Under the pieces are notes generated by a model. The model had not been told where the DNA came from, did not search any database, and worked only from the letters and a program-made list of their open reading frames with translations. From the NCBI RefSeq assembly GCF_900240385.1, contig NZ_OEQH01000002.1, forward strand, positions 570,488 through 634,487: a stretch of 64,000 bases of DNA, written 5' to 3'. A program made the translations under genes and the position numbers. Origin of the DNA: Clostridium minihomine (GTDB taxonomy: Bacteria; Bacillota; Clostridia; Oscillospirales; Acutalibacteraceae). Position 1 is the first letter of the stretch, and each line of letters begins with the position of its first letter. Shown one piece after another: positions 1 to 8,865 of the stretch.

Positions 1-1656
1 AGAAGCCAAAAGCGAAACCAATTTCCCCTGTGTCAGCGCCCCGGTGGCATTTCGCCTTAACTTAGCCAGGGTTTGATACCACTGAATCAAATCCGTATCT
101 TCCTGTCCCCAAGGGTAGCATCCCCGGTTAAAGGGATCCCGGTATCCTTCCATTCCGGCTTCGTCTCCATAATAAATACAAGGCACGCCGGGCAAAGTGT
201 ACTGCATCAGCGATGCCAGCCGCATCCGGCGCAAGCCCATCTCACGCTGCTGCGGTGTCAGCTTCTGCCAGCTTTGCCATTCCCGATCCCTGCCATTAAG
301 CGGTTCCCCGCCCAGCACAGTCAATGCGCGCTCGGTGTCATGGGTTCCCAAATGGTTCATCAAACACCGCAGCACCTGGGGCGGGTAGTTCTCTTGCACG
401 GTCAGAAGGATTTCCATGGTATCTTCCGACCGCTGACCGGTTAAAAAGCCTAAAATTGCACTGCGATAGGGATAATTCATCACGCTGTCCAACTGCCTGC
501 CCAAAAGGTAGCGTCTGCGCTGGCCATAGGCCGTTTTATTGGAAGCATCTTCCCAAACTTCCCCCATTACCAAAGCGTCTGATTTTTCTTCTTGCGCCGC
601 TTGGGTAATTAGGTCTAAAAGTGGATCCGAAAGCTCATCGGCTACATCCAGCCGCCATCCGGCCGCACCCCGGCGCAGCCATTGGCGCACAATACCGCCT
701 GCTCCGCCGATGTACTCCCGGTAACTCGAAGCCGATTCGTTTACGCCGGGAAGTGTAATAAACCCCCACCAGCAATTGTAGCGATCCGGCCAGTGTTCAA
801 ATTCATACCAGTCATAATAAGGGGATTGGGTGGACTGATATGCCCCCAAACCGGAATAGCGCCCTTGACGGTTAAAATACACGCTGTCGCTGCCGGTATG
901 GTTAAATACGCCATCCAAAACCACGCGAATCCCCAGCTTTTCTGCCTTTTGGCAAAGAAGCTCAAAATCCTGCTCCGTGCCCAAAAGCGGATCCACACGA
1001 CTGTAATCAGCCGTATCATACCGGTGATTGGAATGAGCTTCAAAAATCGGGTTTAGATACAAGCAAGTTACGCCCAACGACTGTAAATAAGGCAATTTTT
1101 GGGTGATTCCGATTAAGTCGCCGCCAAAAAAATCCCGGTTGGTAATTTCTCCGGTTTCATCCGGGCGCCACTCTGGCTGCTCGCCCCATTCAGCATGCAT
1201 TCTGCGGTCAGAAGGAACCTCTTCCTTTGGCTGTCCGGAATTACAAAACCGATCGGGGAAAATCTGGTACATAACCCCTCCCGGCAGCCATTCAGGTGTT
1301 TCAAACCCTTTTTCATACACCGTGATCTGCCACTGTGTGCCGCCCGTTAAAATCCCTTTGCCGCCAAACCCTTTCCCCAGGCGCAAAACACCCTGTCCAG
1401 TCTGAAGCTCAAAGGAATAAAAATACAGTCCGCTGTGTTCCGGCGCCAAATCACATTCCCACCACTCGTGGTCATTCCCGTTCATGCCGCACCAAAACAT
1501 ATTCCAGTTAAACTGTGTCCCGCCGTCTTCCTGAACCTGCAAAACAGCAGCAGAACAACCAAGAGCGCGGGGTAGCGTTATTTTAAAATGAATATTCTGC
1601 CCCGCCGGAATTGCTCCGACGGGGTTTCGATACAATGAATTTCTGGAATCAAACAT
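1..1656 (-). CDS. GH13 alpha-glycosidase (neopullulanase/maltogenic amylase type), 3' end cut by window
   Basis: Hydrolyses alpha-glucosidic bonds in maltodextrins or glycogen-derived oligosaccharides, probably in the cytoplasm because no signal peptide is visible. The frame is open from the ATG at 1656 to the window edge (about 552 codons). An N-terminal beta-rich part is followed by a GH13 catalytic barrel. It shows the four conserved regions: VFNHTG near residue 250, WRLDVAD (nucleophile Asp) near 333, GEVWED (acid/base Glu) near 365 and HDTE (transition-state Asp) near 440. GAGGAG lies a few bases before the ATG. The gene starts 37 bp after the glycogen phosphorylase stop with no terminator between, so the two are probably one operon. 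The exact GH13 subfamily cannot be fixed by eye; neopullulanase, cyclomaltodextrinase and maltogenic amylase are all possible. Confidence 0.9.
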   Translation of the reverse strand, partial: MFDSRNSLYRNPVGAIPAGQNIHFKITLPRALGCSAAVLQVQEDGGTQFNWNMFWCGMNGNDHEWWECDLAPEHSGLYFYSFELQTGQGVLRLGKGFGGKGILTGGTQWQITVYEKGFETPEWLPGGVMYQIFPDRFCNSGQPKEEVPSDRRMHAEWGEQPEWRPDETGEITNRDFFGGDLIGITQKLPYLQSLGVTCLYLNPIFEAHSNHRYDTADYSRVDPLLGTEQDFELLCQKAEKLGIRVVLDGVFNHTGSDSVYFNRQGRYSGLGAYQSTQSPYYDWYEFEHWPDRYNCWWGFITLPGVNESASSYREYIGGAGGIVRQWLRRGAAGWRLDVADELSDPLLDLITQAAQEEKSDALVMGEVWEDASNKTAYGQRRRYLLGRQLDSVMNYPYRSAILGFLTGQRSEDTMEILLTVQENYPPQVLRCLMNHLGTHDTERALTVLGGEPLNGRDREWQSWQKLTPQQREMGLRRMRLASLMQYTLPGVPCIYYGDEAGMEGYRDPFNRGCYPWGQEDTDLIQWYQTLAKLRRNATGALTQGKLVSLLAS

Positions 1657-1693
1657 ACAAGCCGCTCCTCATCGCCTTTTTTCAGAAAAGCAC

Positions 1694-4141
1694 TTACTTT
1701 TGTGAAGGGGCAATGTGTATTTTAGGGTGAGCGGGAACCGGTTCCGCACTCCAAATTTCTGTGGCATAATCCCGAATGGAACGATCCGCCGAAAAACACC
1801 CGGCATGGGCAGTATTGGTCAGGCCTATCCGATACCACTGAGCGGAATTCGCATACAGTTCCATGGACTTTTTCCTTGCCCTGACATAATCATCAAAATC
1901 GGCCAGAACCATATAAGGATCGGAATTCCGAAGAGAATCAGAAATCTGCTGGAAGCTAACGCCGCCAAATCCCCGGCCCATCTCGTCAATCGCCTGATGC
2001 AGCACCGGATGGTTTTGGTATATATTCCCCGGGATATAGCCATTGCGTTTTGCCTGCTCTACCTGAGGAGTCGTCATGCCGAACAAGAGGATATTTTCAT
2101 CGCCCACAGCCTCGTGAATTTCCACATTGGCTCCGTCCAGCGTGCCCAGTGTTACTGCACCGTTAATCATAAACTTCATGTTGCTGGTTCCTGAAGCTTC
2201 GGTACCCGCCAGCGAAATCTGCTGGCTGATATCGGCTGAAGGAATCAGCAGCTCTGCCAAAGTAACCCGGTAATCTTCCAGATAAACAACCTTCATCTTT
2301 TCGTTTACCCTGGGATCGTTATTGATGGTGTTGCCCAGATTCACAATAAACTGAATAATCTGTTTTGCCATATAGTACCCCGGCGCAGCCTTGGCGCCAA
2401 AAATATAGGTGCGGGGTGTAAAATCCGCACTCGGATTTTCGCGCAGCCACTGATAAGTGGCCAAAATATCCAAAGCATTCAAATGCTGGCGTTTGTATTC
2501 GTGCAGCCGCTTGACCTGAACATCAAAAATCGAGTCCGGATCAATGGTTACACCGTTATTTTTCAGGATATAGTCTGCCATGCGTTCCTTGTTGTGGCGG
2601 CGAATCTTCGCCATCTTTTCCAAAACGGCCTTGTCATCCTGATATTTCAGCAGCCGATCCAGACGGGCCGCATTATGAATATAGCTGTCGCCAATCAGTT
2701 CGGTAATCAAATCCGCATATTCCGGATTTGACTGGTTCAGCCAGCGGCGATAGGCAATTCCGTTGGTTACGTTGCGGAATTTTTCCGGCATTTCCGTATA
2801 AAAATCCTGAAATACCGTTTGTTTTAAAATCTCGCTGTGAAGCTTTGACACACCGTTTACCGAATGGGTGCTGACCACAGCCAGATTAGCCATTTTTACA
2901 TATCCGTCATTCAGCGGCGCCATACGTCCCACTTTTTGGCCATCCACACCCCGCGCATGCATCTCTGCACAGAAACGCCGGTTAATTTCTTCTATAATCT
3001 GATAGATGCGGGGCAGTCGGCGGCGGAATAAATCCACACCCCAGCACTCAAGCGCTTCGGCCATAACGGTGTGATTGGTATACGCCACAGTGCGGTTTAC
3101 AATACTCCATGCCTGATCCCAGCCATAGCCGCATTCATCCAGCATAACCCGCATCATTTCGGGAATAGCCAGCACCGGGTGGGTATCGTTCAGGTGAATG
3201 GCCGCTTTTTCCGGCAGATTGTCAAGCGTGCTGTAGCGGAACAGATGGCGGCGAATGATATCCTGCACGGTAGCCGAAACCAGAAAATACTGCTGGGTCA
3301 GGCGCAGGCTTTTTCCTTCCGGGTGGTTATCTTCGGGATATAGTACCTTTGTAATCACCTCTGCCATAGCATTCTGCTCCATGGCGCGCAGATAATCGCC
3401 GCCGTTAAACAGCTTCATGTCAAAATCCGCTTCCGCAGAAGTCGCCGCCCAAACCCGAAGGCGGCTGACGCCCCGGCCGTCCATTCCCGCCACATACAGA
3501 TCATAGGGAACCGCCAGAACCTTGGTGTAATCCTTATGGTTAACCACATGATATTGGTTGTTCCAAGATTCCTCAATGAATCCGTCAAAATGCACTTCCA
3601 CAGCGCGGGTAGGCACCGGCTGAAACCATACCTGGCCGCCCGGCAGCCAGAAATCCGGCAGTTCGGTCTGCCAGCCTTCCACCAACTTTTGGCGGAAAAT
3701 ACCGTATTCATACCGCAGTGAATAGCCCATGGCCGGATAGCCCTGAGTCGCAAGCGCATCTAAAAAGCAGGCGGCAAGCCGCCCCAATCCGCCATTGCCC
3801 AGCCCGGCATCCGGCTCCATTTCATACAGATTATCCAAACGCACGTTTAGGTCAGAAAGTGCCTTTCGAAAATCATCCTCTATCCCCAGATTAAACAAAT
3901 TATTTTTCAGCGAACGGCCCAGCAAAAACTCCATACATAAATAATAGATGTTCTTTGTGTCAGTTTGTTCCGCCACATCTTTAAATTTCTTGCGCCCTTT
4001 CACCAACATATCACGCACAATCAGCGCCACCGCTTTATAATAGTGCTCATCGGTAGCGTCCTGCCACTCCACACTGAGTTCATGAGTCAGCTTATCCTTA
4101 ATTTGCTCCTGTATTTCTTTCTTGGATATTTTATAATTCAT
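1694..4141 (-). CDS. glgP: Glycogen/maltodextrin phosphorylase
   Basis: PLP-dependent glycosyltransferase family 35 enzyme that releases glucose-1-phosphate from alpha-1,4-glucan ends using phosphate. At 815 aa it is full length for the family. Visible hallmarks are the N-terminal GNGGLGRLAACF segment and the PLP-lysine motif EASGTSNMKF in the C-terminal half. The ATG at 4141 was chosen because GGAGG sits just upstream and the protein then starts MNYKISKK; a start nine codons earlier is also open but has a poorer context. It is the first gene of an operon with the GH13 enzyme, which fits a pathway in which GH13 trims what the phosphorylase leaves. A good minus-strand promoter lies about 85 bp upstream. 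Confidence 0.95.
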   Translation of the reverse strand: MNYKISKKEIQEQIKDKLTHELSVEWQDATDEHYYKAVALIVRDMLVKGRKKFKDVAEQTDTKNIYYLCMEFLLGRSLKNNLFNLGIEDDFRKALSDLNVRLDNLYEMEPDAGLGNGGLGRLAACFLDALATQGYPAMGYSLRYEYGIFRQKLVEGWQTELPDFWLPGGQVWFQPVPTRAVEVHFDGFIEESWNNQYHVVNHKDYTKVLAVPYDLYVAGMDGRGVSRLRVWAATSAEADFDMKLFNGGDYLRAMEQNAMAEVITKVLYPEDNHPEGKSLRLTQQYFLVSATVQDIIRRHLFRYSTLDNLPEKAAIHLNDTHPVLAIPEMMRVMLDECGYGWDQAWSIVNRTVAYTNHTVMAEALECWGVDLFRRRLPRIYQIIEEINRRFCAEMHARGVDGQKVGRMAPLNDGYVKMANLAVVSTHSVNGVSKLHSEILKQTVFQDFYTEMPEKFRNVTNGIAYRRWLNQSNPEYADLITELIGDSYIHNAARLDRLLKYQDDKAVLEKMAKIRRHNKERMADYILKNNGVTIDPDSIFDVQVKRLHEYKRQHLNALDILATYQWLRENPSADFTPRTYIFGAKAAPGYYMAKQIIQFIVNLGNTINNDPRVNEKMKVVYLEDYRVTLAELLIPSADISQQISLAGTEASGTSNMKFMINGAVTLGTLDGANVEIHEAVGDENILLFGMTTPQVEQAKRNGYIPGNIYQNHPVLHQAIDEMGRGFGGVSFQQISDSLRNSDPYMVLADFDDYVRARKKSMELYANSAQWYRIGLTNTAHAGCFSADRSIRDYATEIWSAEPVPAHPKIHIAPSQK

Positions 4142-4549
4142 GTGGGGTATCCTCCGCTCTGATCCCAAAAGGGATGATAAATAAATCTTTTTCCCATAAT
4201 ATTACCAATTTAGCTTTATGTTTATTGTATACCAAAATACCGGCAATTACAATTCTAATAAACATACAGAATCCAAATGTAAAAAACGTAAATATTGCCC
4301 GTATTTACCTATGAAACAGTGCGGATTTCTTCTTTTTCTTTTCGCGCCCTGTTATTGGCAATTTACCCCTCTGTTTTTGTGCATATTAAACAAATGTCTT
4401 GACATGAACTTTGCTTTGCTCCCGGACAGGCTCTAAAGAAAATCCGGCAAAACGGCCCAGCCCCTTTTCTATTTTTATAAAATAGCTTATAATAAAGGGG
4501 ATTATATTGAAAGTTTGCCTGCTGATGGGGCTGTGAAAGGATGGTCAGC
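4142..4549. other. Divergent intergenic region between glgP and zapA
   Basis: AT-rich spacer of about 400 bp between two divergent genes. It holds the glgP promoter candidate (4224-4252) and, for zapA, TATAAT at 4488-4493 with a weak -35 (TTTTCT, 17 bp upstream). No credible open reading frame was seen. Confidence 0.6.
4224..4252 (-). promoter_or_regulatory. Candidate promoter for glgP
   Basis: Read on the minus strand: TTGTAA, 17 bp, TACAAT. The -10 lies about 85 bp before the glgP start. This is sequence match only. Confidence 0.55.
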
Positions 4550-5170
4550 ATGAATAAAAATAAAATCCGCCTGAATATCTGCGGCGCAGAGTGCACGATC
4601 ACTTCGGAAGACAACGAAACCTATGTGCTTGCACTGGGGGATGAGGTTGAAAAAAGCATCCAAGGCATCATGTCCAAAAACGACCGGGTCTCTTTGACCT
4701 TGGCCGCGATTATAACCGCCCTTAGTTTCTGCGACGAATCCAAAAAGGCCGTAGCGGCGGCGGACAACCTTCGCTCACAAATCAAAGACTATTTGGAAGA
4801 TTCTTCCCGCAGCCGGCTGGAAGCCGATGAAGCCCGGCGGGAAATTGAGCGCATGAAGCAAGAGATTCAAACTTTGCGCACCCGGTTGGCCGCCGGGGAA
4901 TCTGCCCAAGCAGCAGAACCGCCAAAGGCACCTGCCGCACCCATAGAGCCTGCACAAGCTTCGGCTATGGAAGAAACCGCACCGGAACCCATGCCGGAAA
5001 ACGAAGCGGAAGAACTTCCGGCAGAGTCGGCACCGGTTCAGATTCCTGCTGTACCCAATGTACAAACCGGCAGCTACTCGCGGCCTCAATCTGTCGAAAG
5101 AGCGTTAACCCCAGAAGATTTTGACCGCAACAGCTTTATGAGCTTTTTTGAAAAAAAAGAAGTCGACTAA
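4550..5170 (+). CDS. zapA: Cell division protein ZapA
   Basis: Cytoplasmic FtsZ-ring stabiliser. The first ~100 residues match the ZapA fold: a beta-hairpin head (NKIRLNICGAECTITSED), a region with VEKSIQGIMSKN, and a coiled-coil helix rich in Arg, Glu and Gln. The rest is a Pro/Ala/Glu-rich tail of about 75 residues, ending in a short conserved-looking stretch (DFDRNSFMSFFEKKE). Tailed ZapA proteins are usual in Clostridia, where the gene commonly precedes a U32 peptidase gene as here. The ATG at 4550 is preferred over the one at 4541 because AAAGG at 4536-4540 is better spaced for it. Confidence 0.85.
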   Translation: MNKNKIRLNICGAECTITSEDNETYVLALGDEVEKSIQGIMSKNDRVSLTLAAIITALSFCDESKKAVAAADNLRSQIKDYLEDSSRSRLEADEARREIERMKQEIQTLRTRLAAGESAQAAEPPKAPAAPIEPAQASAMEETAPEPMPENEAEELPAESAPVQIPAVPNVQTGSYSRPQSVERALTPEDFDRNSFMSFFEKKEVD

Positions 5171-5276
5171 GGCATTTTGAACATAGAAAACAAAGGTGTT
5201 TTCCCAAATATCCAAAAGCGCCTTGCCTGTAGTCCCGTAATATCATATGGTTCGGGCGGGCGGAAAGGACACCGTT

Positions 5277-5456
5277 ATGAATAACCGAAGTTATACAATC
5301 ACCATCATTGCGGGTGCGGTGATGGTCTTAATCGGTTACAACCTGCTGAACTTATTTCTTCCCAACGAAGCGGCATCTTCTACCTTTGGCATTATGCTCA
5401 CTGTGGTATTCGCTTTATTTTTGTCTTCTATGGGAAGAAAGAAGCCCAAAGGATAA
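5277..5456 (+). CDS. Small membrane protein, unknown function
   Basis: A 59-residue protein beginning MNNRSYTIT with two hydrophobic segments (roughly residues 8-27 and 36-52) and a basic tail (GRKKPKG), so both ends are probably cytoplasmic. GGAAAGGA lies just before the ATG at 5277. An upstream in-frame ATG at 5247 would add ten residues but has no ribosome binding site. It sits between zapA and the U32 peptidase on the same strand. I do not recognise a family. Confidence 0.6.
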   Translation: MNNRSYTITIIAGAVMVLIGYNLLNLFLPNEAASSTFGIMLTVVFALFLSSMGRKKPKG

Positions 5457-5545
5457 GCCTGCCTTTTCGGCACAGCCGAAAGACGGCCCAATCTAAATTT
5501 CATCTTATTGTCATTTTATGCTTTTAAAAGGTTGGTATACAAACC

Positions 5546-7630
5546 ATGGAAATTTTATCACCCGCCGGTTCTCCGGAATCCCTAATTGCCGCGGTGCGCT
5601 CTGGTGCAGACGCGGTTTATTTGGGGGGCAGCGCCTTTTCCGCCCGGGCGTCCGCCAAAAATTTTGACAACGACGCTCTGCGGCAGGCTGTGGAATACTG
5701 TCATGCCCGGGGCGTTAAGGTCTATCTGGCATTAAATACGCTTTTGCGGCAAGAAGAACTTCCCGCCGCACTGGAACTGGTGGAATATGCCTGTTCTTTG
5801 CCTGTGGATGCACTCATCATACAGGATATGGGTCTTGTAAACCTGATTCAGGAGCGGGCCCCCGATTTGCAGCTGAATGCTTCCACCCAAATGTCAATTA
5901 CCTGTCCCGCCGGGGCCCGGTTACTGGCCAAAAACGGTTTTGGCCGTGTGGTGCTGGCACGGGAACTTTCGCTTGCCCAAATACGCGAAATTAAAGAAGG
6001 AACGGCGGCGGCCCCCATTGAACTGGAAAGTTTTGTTCACGGGGCGCTGTGCATGTCTGTATCCGGCCAATGTTATTTCAGTTCGGTCTTAGGGTCGCGC
6101 AGCGGAAACCGGGGCATGTGCGCCCAACCCTGCCGCCTTCCCTTTTCGGTTCCCGGCGGCACAGGCCACGATCTGAGTTTGAAAGATTTGTCTATGATCT
6201 CTCGTCTTTCAGACCTATCGGAGGCCGGGGTTATCAGTGCCAAAATCGAAGGGCGCATGAAGCGGCCAGAATACGTTGCGGCAGCCACCTCTGCCTGCCG
6301 AATCTCTGCCGACGGTCTGCCCGTCCCAGAAGAGCTGACCCGCGATTTAACGGCGGTTTTCTCCCGCTCGGGTTTTACCACCGGCTACCCGGATGGAAAA
6401 CTGGGGCGGCATATGTTCGGCATCCGCTCCAAAGAGGATGTGACCGGAGCCACCAAAGAAGTTTACGCAAACCTGCACGGGCTGTATAAGGACGAGATGT
6501 CCCGAATTCCGGTGCGGCTCACGCTTTCCATTCAGACCGGGGAGCCAGTGACCCTGACCGCCAAAGACGGAGAAGGGCATACCGCTCAGGCCAGCGGCGA
6601 CTGTCCAGAGCCTGCGGTTAACCGCCCCATTGACACCGAACGATGTCAGACACAGCTGCAAAAAACGGGGGGAACCCCTTTTCTTGCTGAAGAAGTGGAG
6701 TGTCAGATTGGGGAAGGGCTTTCCATTCCTATCTCGATGCTCAATCGTCTGCGGCGGGAAGTTTTGGAACAGCTTTTGGCTATGCGAGCCCAGAGGGCTC
6801 CCGTGGCTTTTCATCGCCTTCCCATTTCAGAATCCTCTTATCGGGCAGGGCCGATGCGGCTGCGCGCCAGCTTTCGGCAGGCAGCGGATGTGCCGGAGCT
6901 TGCCAAGCAGTGTGAACTGGTTTATCTTCCTGCTTTGGCACCAGAAGCGCAATTTGAGGACTTGCTGTCCCGGGGATTTTCGGTAGCAGCGGCGCTACCC
7001 CGGGGAATTTTTGGAACCGAGCAACCGCTCAAAACCAAACTAAAGTGCCTGAAAGACAAGGGAATCCACCACGTTTGGGCGGGAACCCTCGGCGCGGCAG
7101 GTCTTGCTTTGGAGAACGGCATGGAGGTTCACGGTGGATTTTCTCTCAACACCATGAACACCCCGGCGCTGAACTGGCTGGAACAGCAGGGATTGCGCGA
7201 CACCGAGCTTTCTTTTGAACTGACTTTGGCACAGGCAGCAGCTTTAGGCGGCAATTTGCACCGGGGACTGGTTCTGTACGGCCGTCTTCCACTGATGCTT
7301 TGCCGCAACTGTCCCGGAAAAAACGGAGAAACAGACTGTGCCGTCTGCGGCAAAAACGCACAGCTGACCGACCGCCGGGGAACCGATTTCCCCCTGCAAT
7401 GCGATGGGGATGCCAGCGAAGTGTTAAATTCGGTTCCGCTGTATTTGGCAGACCGAATGAGGGAGGTTCGCAACCAGGATTTCGGAGTTTTACGCTTCAC
7501 TGTTGAAAACTCTGTTGAAATTGAGGAAATCTTTCGGAATTATCTTGGTTTGCAGACTGTGGAAAACACAAAACGCGACAAAAACAGCGATCCTTTTACC
7601 AGAGGACTGTATTACCGCGGCATAGAATAG
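5546..7630 (+). CDS. U32 family peptidase with DUF3656 domain
   Basis: Member of the U32 'peptidase' family; relatives with known roles (RlhA, TrhP) hydroxylate RNA bases, so RNA modification is a realistic role besides proteolysis. The 694-residue protein begins MEILSPAG and has the family's N-terminal barrel (GADAVYLGG), the signature region near residues 165-200 (ESFVHGALCMSVSGQCYFSS, then GNRGMCAQPCR) and further cysteines (CRNCPG, CAVCGK) that could help bind a metal cluster. The middle ~130 residues match the position of DUF3656. It follows zapA, a pairing common in Clostridia. Function is inferred from the family only. Confidence 0.88.
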   Translation: MEILSPAGSPESLIAAVRSGADAVYLGGSAFSARASAKNFDNDALRQAVEYCHARGVKVYLALNTLLRQEELPAALELVEYACSLPVDALIIQDMGLVNLIQERAPDLQLNASTQMSITCPAGARLLAKNGFGRVVLARELSLAQIREIKEGTAAAPIELESFVHGALCMSVSGQCYFSSVLGSRSGNRGMCAQPCRLPFSVPGGTGHDLSLKDLSMISRLSDLSEAGVISAKIEGRMKRPEYVAAATSACRISADGLPVPEELTRDLTAVFSRSGFTTGYPDGKLGRHMFGIRSKEDVTGATKEVYANLHGLYKDEMSRIPVRLTLSIQTGEPVTLTAKDGEGHTAQASGDCPEPAVNRPIDTERCQTQLQKTGGTPFLAEEVECQIGEGLSIPISMLNRLRREVLEQLLAMRAQRAPVAFHRLPISESSYRAGPMRLRASFRQAADVPELAKQCELVYLPALAPEAQFEDLLSRGFSVAAALPRGIFGTEQPLKTKLKCLKDKGIHHVWAGTLGAAGLALENGMEVHGGFSLNTMNTPALNWLEQQGLRDTELSFELTLAQAAALGGNLHRGLVLYGRLPLMLCRNCPGKNGETDCAVCGKNAQLTDRRGTDFPLQCDGDASEVLNSVPLYLADRMREVRNQDFGVLRFTVENSVEIEEIFRNYLGLQTVENTKRDKNSDPFTRGLYYRGIE

Positions 7631-7657
7631 AAAAAAACAGGCAGGAGGAATTTTTAG

Positions 7658-8101
7658 ATGCAAGCCATCCAATTTCAAAAATTACACCCCCAAGCGGTCA
7701 TCCCCCGCAGGGCCACCCCGGGCAGTGCCGGCATGGATTTAACCGCCTGCCTGGAACAGCCCGTCGTTCTTGCACCAGGGGAACGCACCATGATTTCCAC
7801 CGGACTGGCTCTGGCTCTTCCCACTGAGGAATGGGTGGCACTGGTCTATGCCCGCAGCGGGCTGGCGGTGCGCCACGGCATTTGCCTTTCGAACAGTGCG
7901 GGCGTGGTGGACAGCGATTATCGCGGGGAACTGAAGGTGGGGCTGTGCAATTTGGGCAGCGAACCTTATACCATTGAGCCGGGCGAGCGAATTGCCCAGC
8001 TGGTTATCACGCCGGTTTTGCTGCCGCCCATTGAAGAGGTTTCTGCTCTGGATGAAACTGAGCGGGGAACCGGCGGATTCGGCTCCACCGGAAAGCAGTA
8101 G
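7658..8101 (+). CDS. dut: Deoxyuridine 5'-triphosphate nucleotidohydrolase (dUTPase)
   Basis: Cleaves dUTP to dUMP and pyrophosphate, keeping uracil out of DNA and feeding thymidylate synthesis. All five trimeric dUTPase motifs are visible in order: AGMDL, ARSGLA, GVVDSDYRGEL, GERIAQLV and the C-terminal RGTGGFGSTG that closes over the active site. At 147 aa it is a typical length. GGAGGA lies about eight bases before the ATG, and the gene follows the U32 peptidase by 27 bp, so co-transcription is likely. Confidence 0.95.
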   Translation: MQAIQFQKLHPQAVIPRRATPGSAGMDLTACLEQPVVLAPGERTMISTGLALALPTEEWVALVYARSGLAVRHGICLSNSAGVVDSDYRGELKVGLCNLGSEPYTIEPGERIAQLVITPVLLPPIEEVSALDETERGTGGFGSTGKQ

Positions 8102-8130
8102 CAGACAAACAGCGAAAGGGGAAAACGCCC

Positions 8131-8397
8131 ATGAAACACAATTTGCTAAGAAATCTGTTTTTAATTATTTTACTGCTTCTTGCTGTGGTGCTGGGGAAGG
8201 TAATCGGCACGGTCACACAGGGCATTTCTTTTTTGTCTTGGCTGGGCGTAGGGGCAAATTTTGGTCTGGAGCCGGTTACCGTCAATTTATCTGTGGTCAC
8301 ATTTACCCTGGGAATGATGGTCAGCATCAACGTGGCACAGGCATTGCTGCTGGCAATCGCCATTTTGATCTTCAACACCGTAAAACTGCGCGGTTAA
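8131..8397 (+). CDS. DUF4321 family membrane protein
   Basis: An 88-residue protein with an N-terminal membrane helix (LFLIILLLLAVVLGKVIG) and a second hydrophobic C-terminal segment (AQALLLAIAILIFNTVKL), matching the DUF4321 family of Clostridia. The family is typically found just upstream of maf, radC and mreB, and here too mreB follows, but maf and radC are not between them. A GAAAGGGG ribosome binding site precedes the ATG at 8131. Function unknown. Confidence 0.8.
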   Translation: MKHNLLRNLFLIILLLLAVVLGKVIGTVTQGISFLSWLGVGANFGLEPVTVNLSVVTFTLGMMVSINVAQALLLAIAILIFNTVKLRG

Positions 8398-8576
8398 CGG
8401 GCAAAACCGCAAAAACCCTTCCGGCCACAAAACGCTTTTGACTCCGCAAGGAAAGATAAAGTCTGCGCTAACGTCTGCAAAAGCTTATTTAAAACGGCTT
8501 TTGGACCGACAATTTTAGAACCAATAACCATAACCTTACAAAAAAATGAATTTTTTGTGATTATTTCGGATTCTTG

Positions 8577-8605
8577 TTGAGAATTGGATTCTCAGCGGTT
8601 ATAAT
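8577..8605 (+). promoter_or_regulatory. Strong promoter candidate for mreB
   Basis: TTGAGA, 17 bp, TATAAT: one mismatch to the sigma-A consensus. It lies about 260 bp before the mreB ATG, so the transcript would carry a long untranslated leader. Confidence 0.75.
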
Positions 8606-8664
8606 AGTATCATTCTAAGGGTTTTCTGCGCTTTTTTAAGTGCTGCTGAAAACAAAAAACCAAC

Positions 8665-8723
8665 AAATGCTTTGCTGCGGGCACATTAGGGCAATAAAAA
8701 CCGCAGAAGCAAATAAAGCATTT
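8665..8723 (+). ncRNA. Interrupted hairpin in the mreB leader
   Basis: AAATGCTTT (8665-8673) pairs with AAAGCATTT (8715-8723), and CTGCGG (8675-8680) pairs with CCGCAG (8701-8706) around a 20-nt loop, with unpaired bases on the 3' side. It lies between the promoter candidate and the mreB start, so it would be part of the mRNA. I do not recognise a riboswitch class. Confidence 0.4.
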
Positions 8724-8865
8724 TTAACACAGAAATCATCTTTTGCAGAAAAGGCAAATAAAGGATGCGGTGTTTTCGGGCAGCTTTTAGACGAAAAAAT
8801 GAAATGAATCTCTAATTTAATTTTTAGATGTAGATAAAACGGGCGGGAATGAAAGGGGAACTTCC

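Larger units (their letters stand above)
8398..8865 (+). other. Gap between DUF4321 and mreB: mreB promoter and long structured leader
   Basis: No gene is supported in these ~470 bp. They contain a near-consensus promoter (8577-8605) that implies an mreB 5' leader of roughly 250 nt, and an interrupted inverted repeat (8665-8723) inside that leader. Confidence 0.6.

Noticed and set aside
2022-2035. Noc-binding-like sequence ATTCCCCGGGATAT inside glgP
   Set aside because: Two mismatches to the B. subtilis site and a single occurrence noticed; not enough to claim a Noc site.
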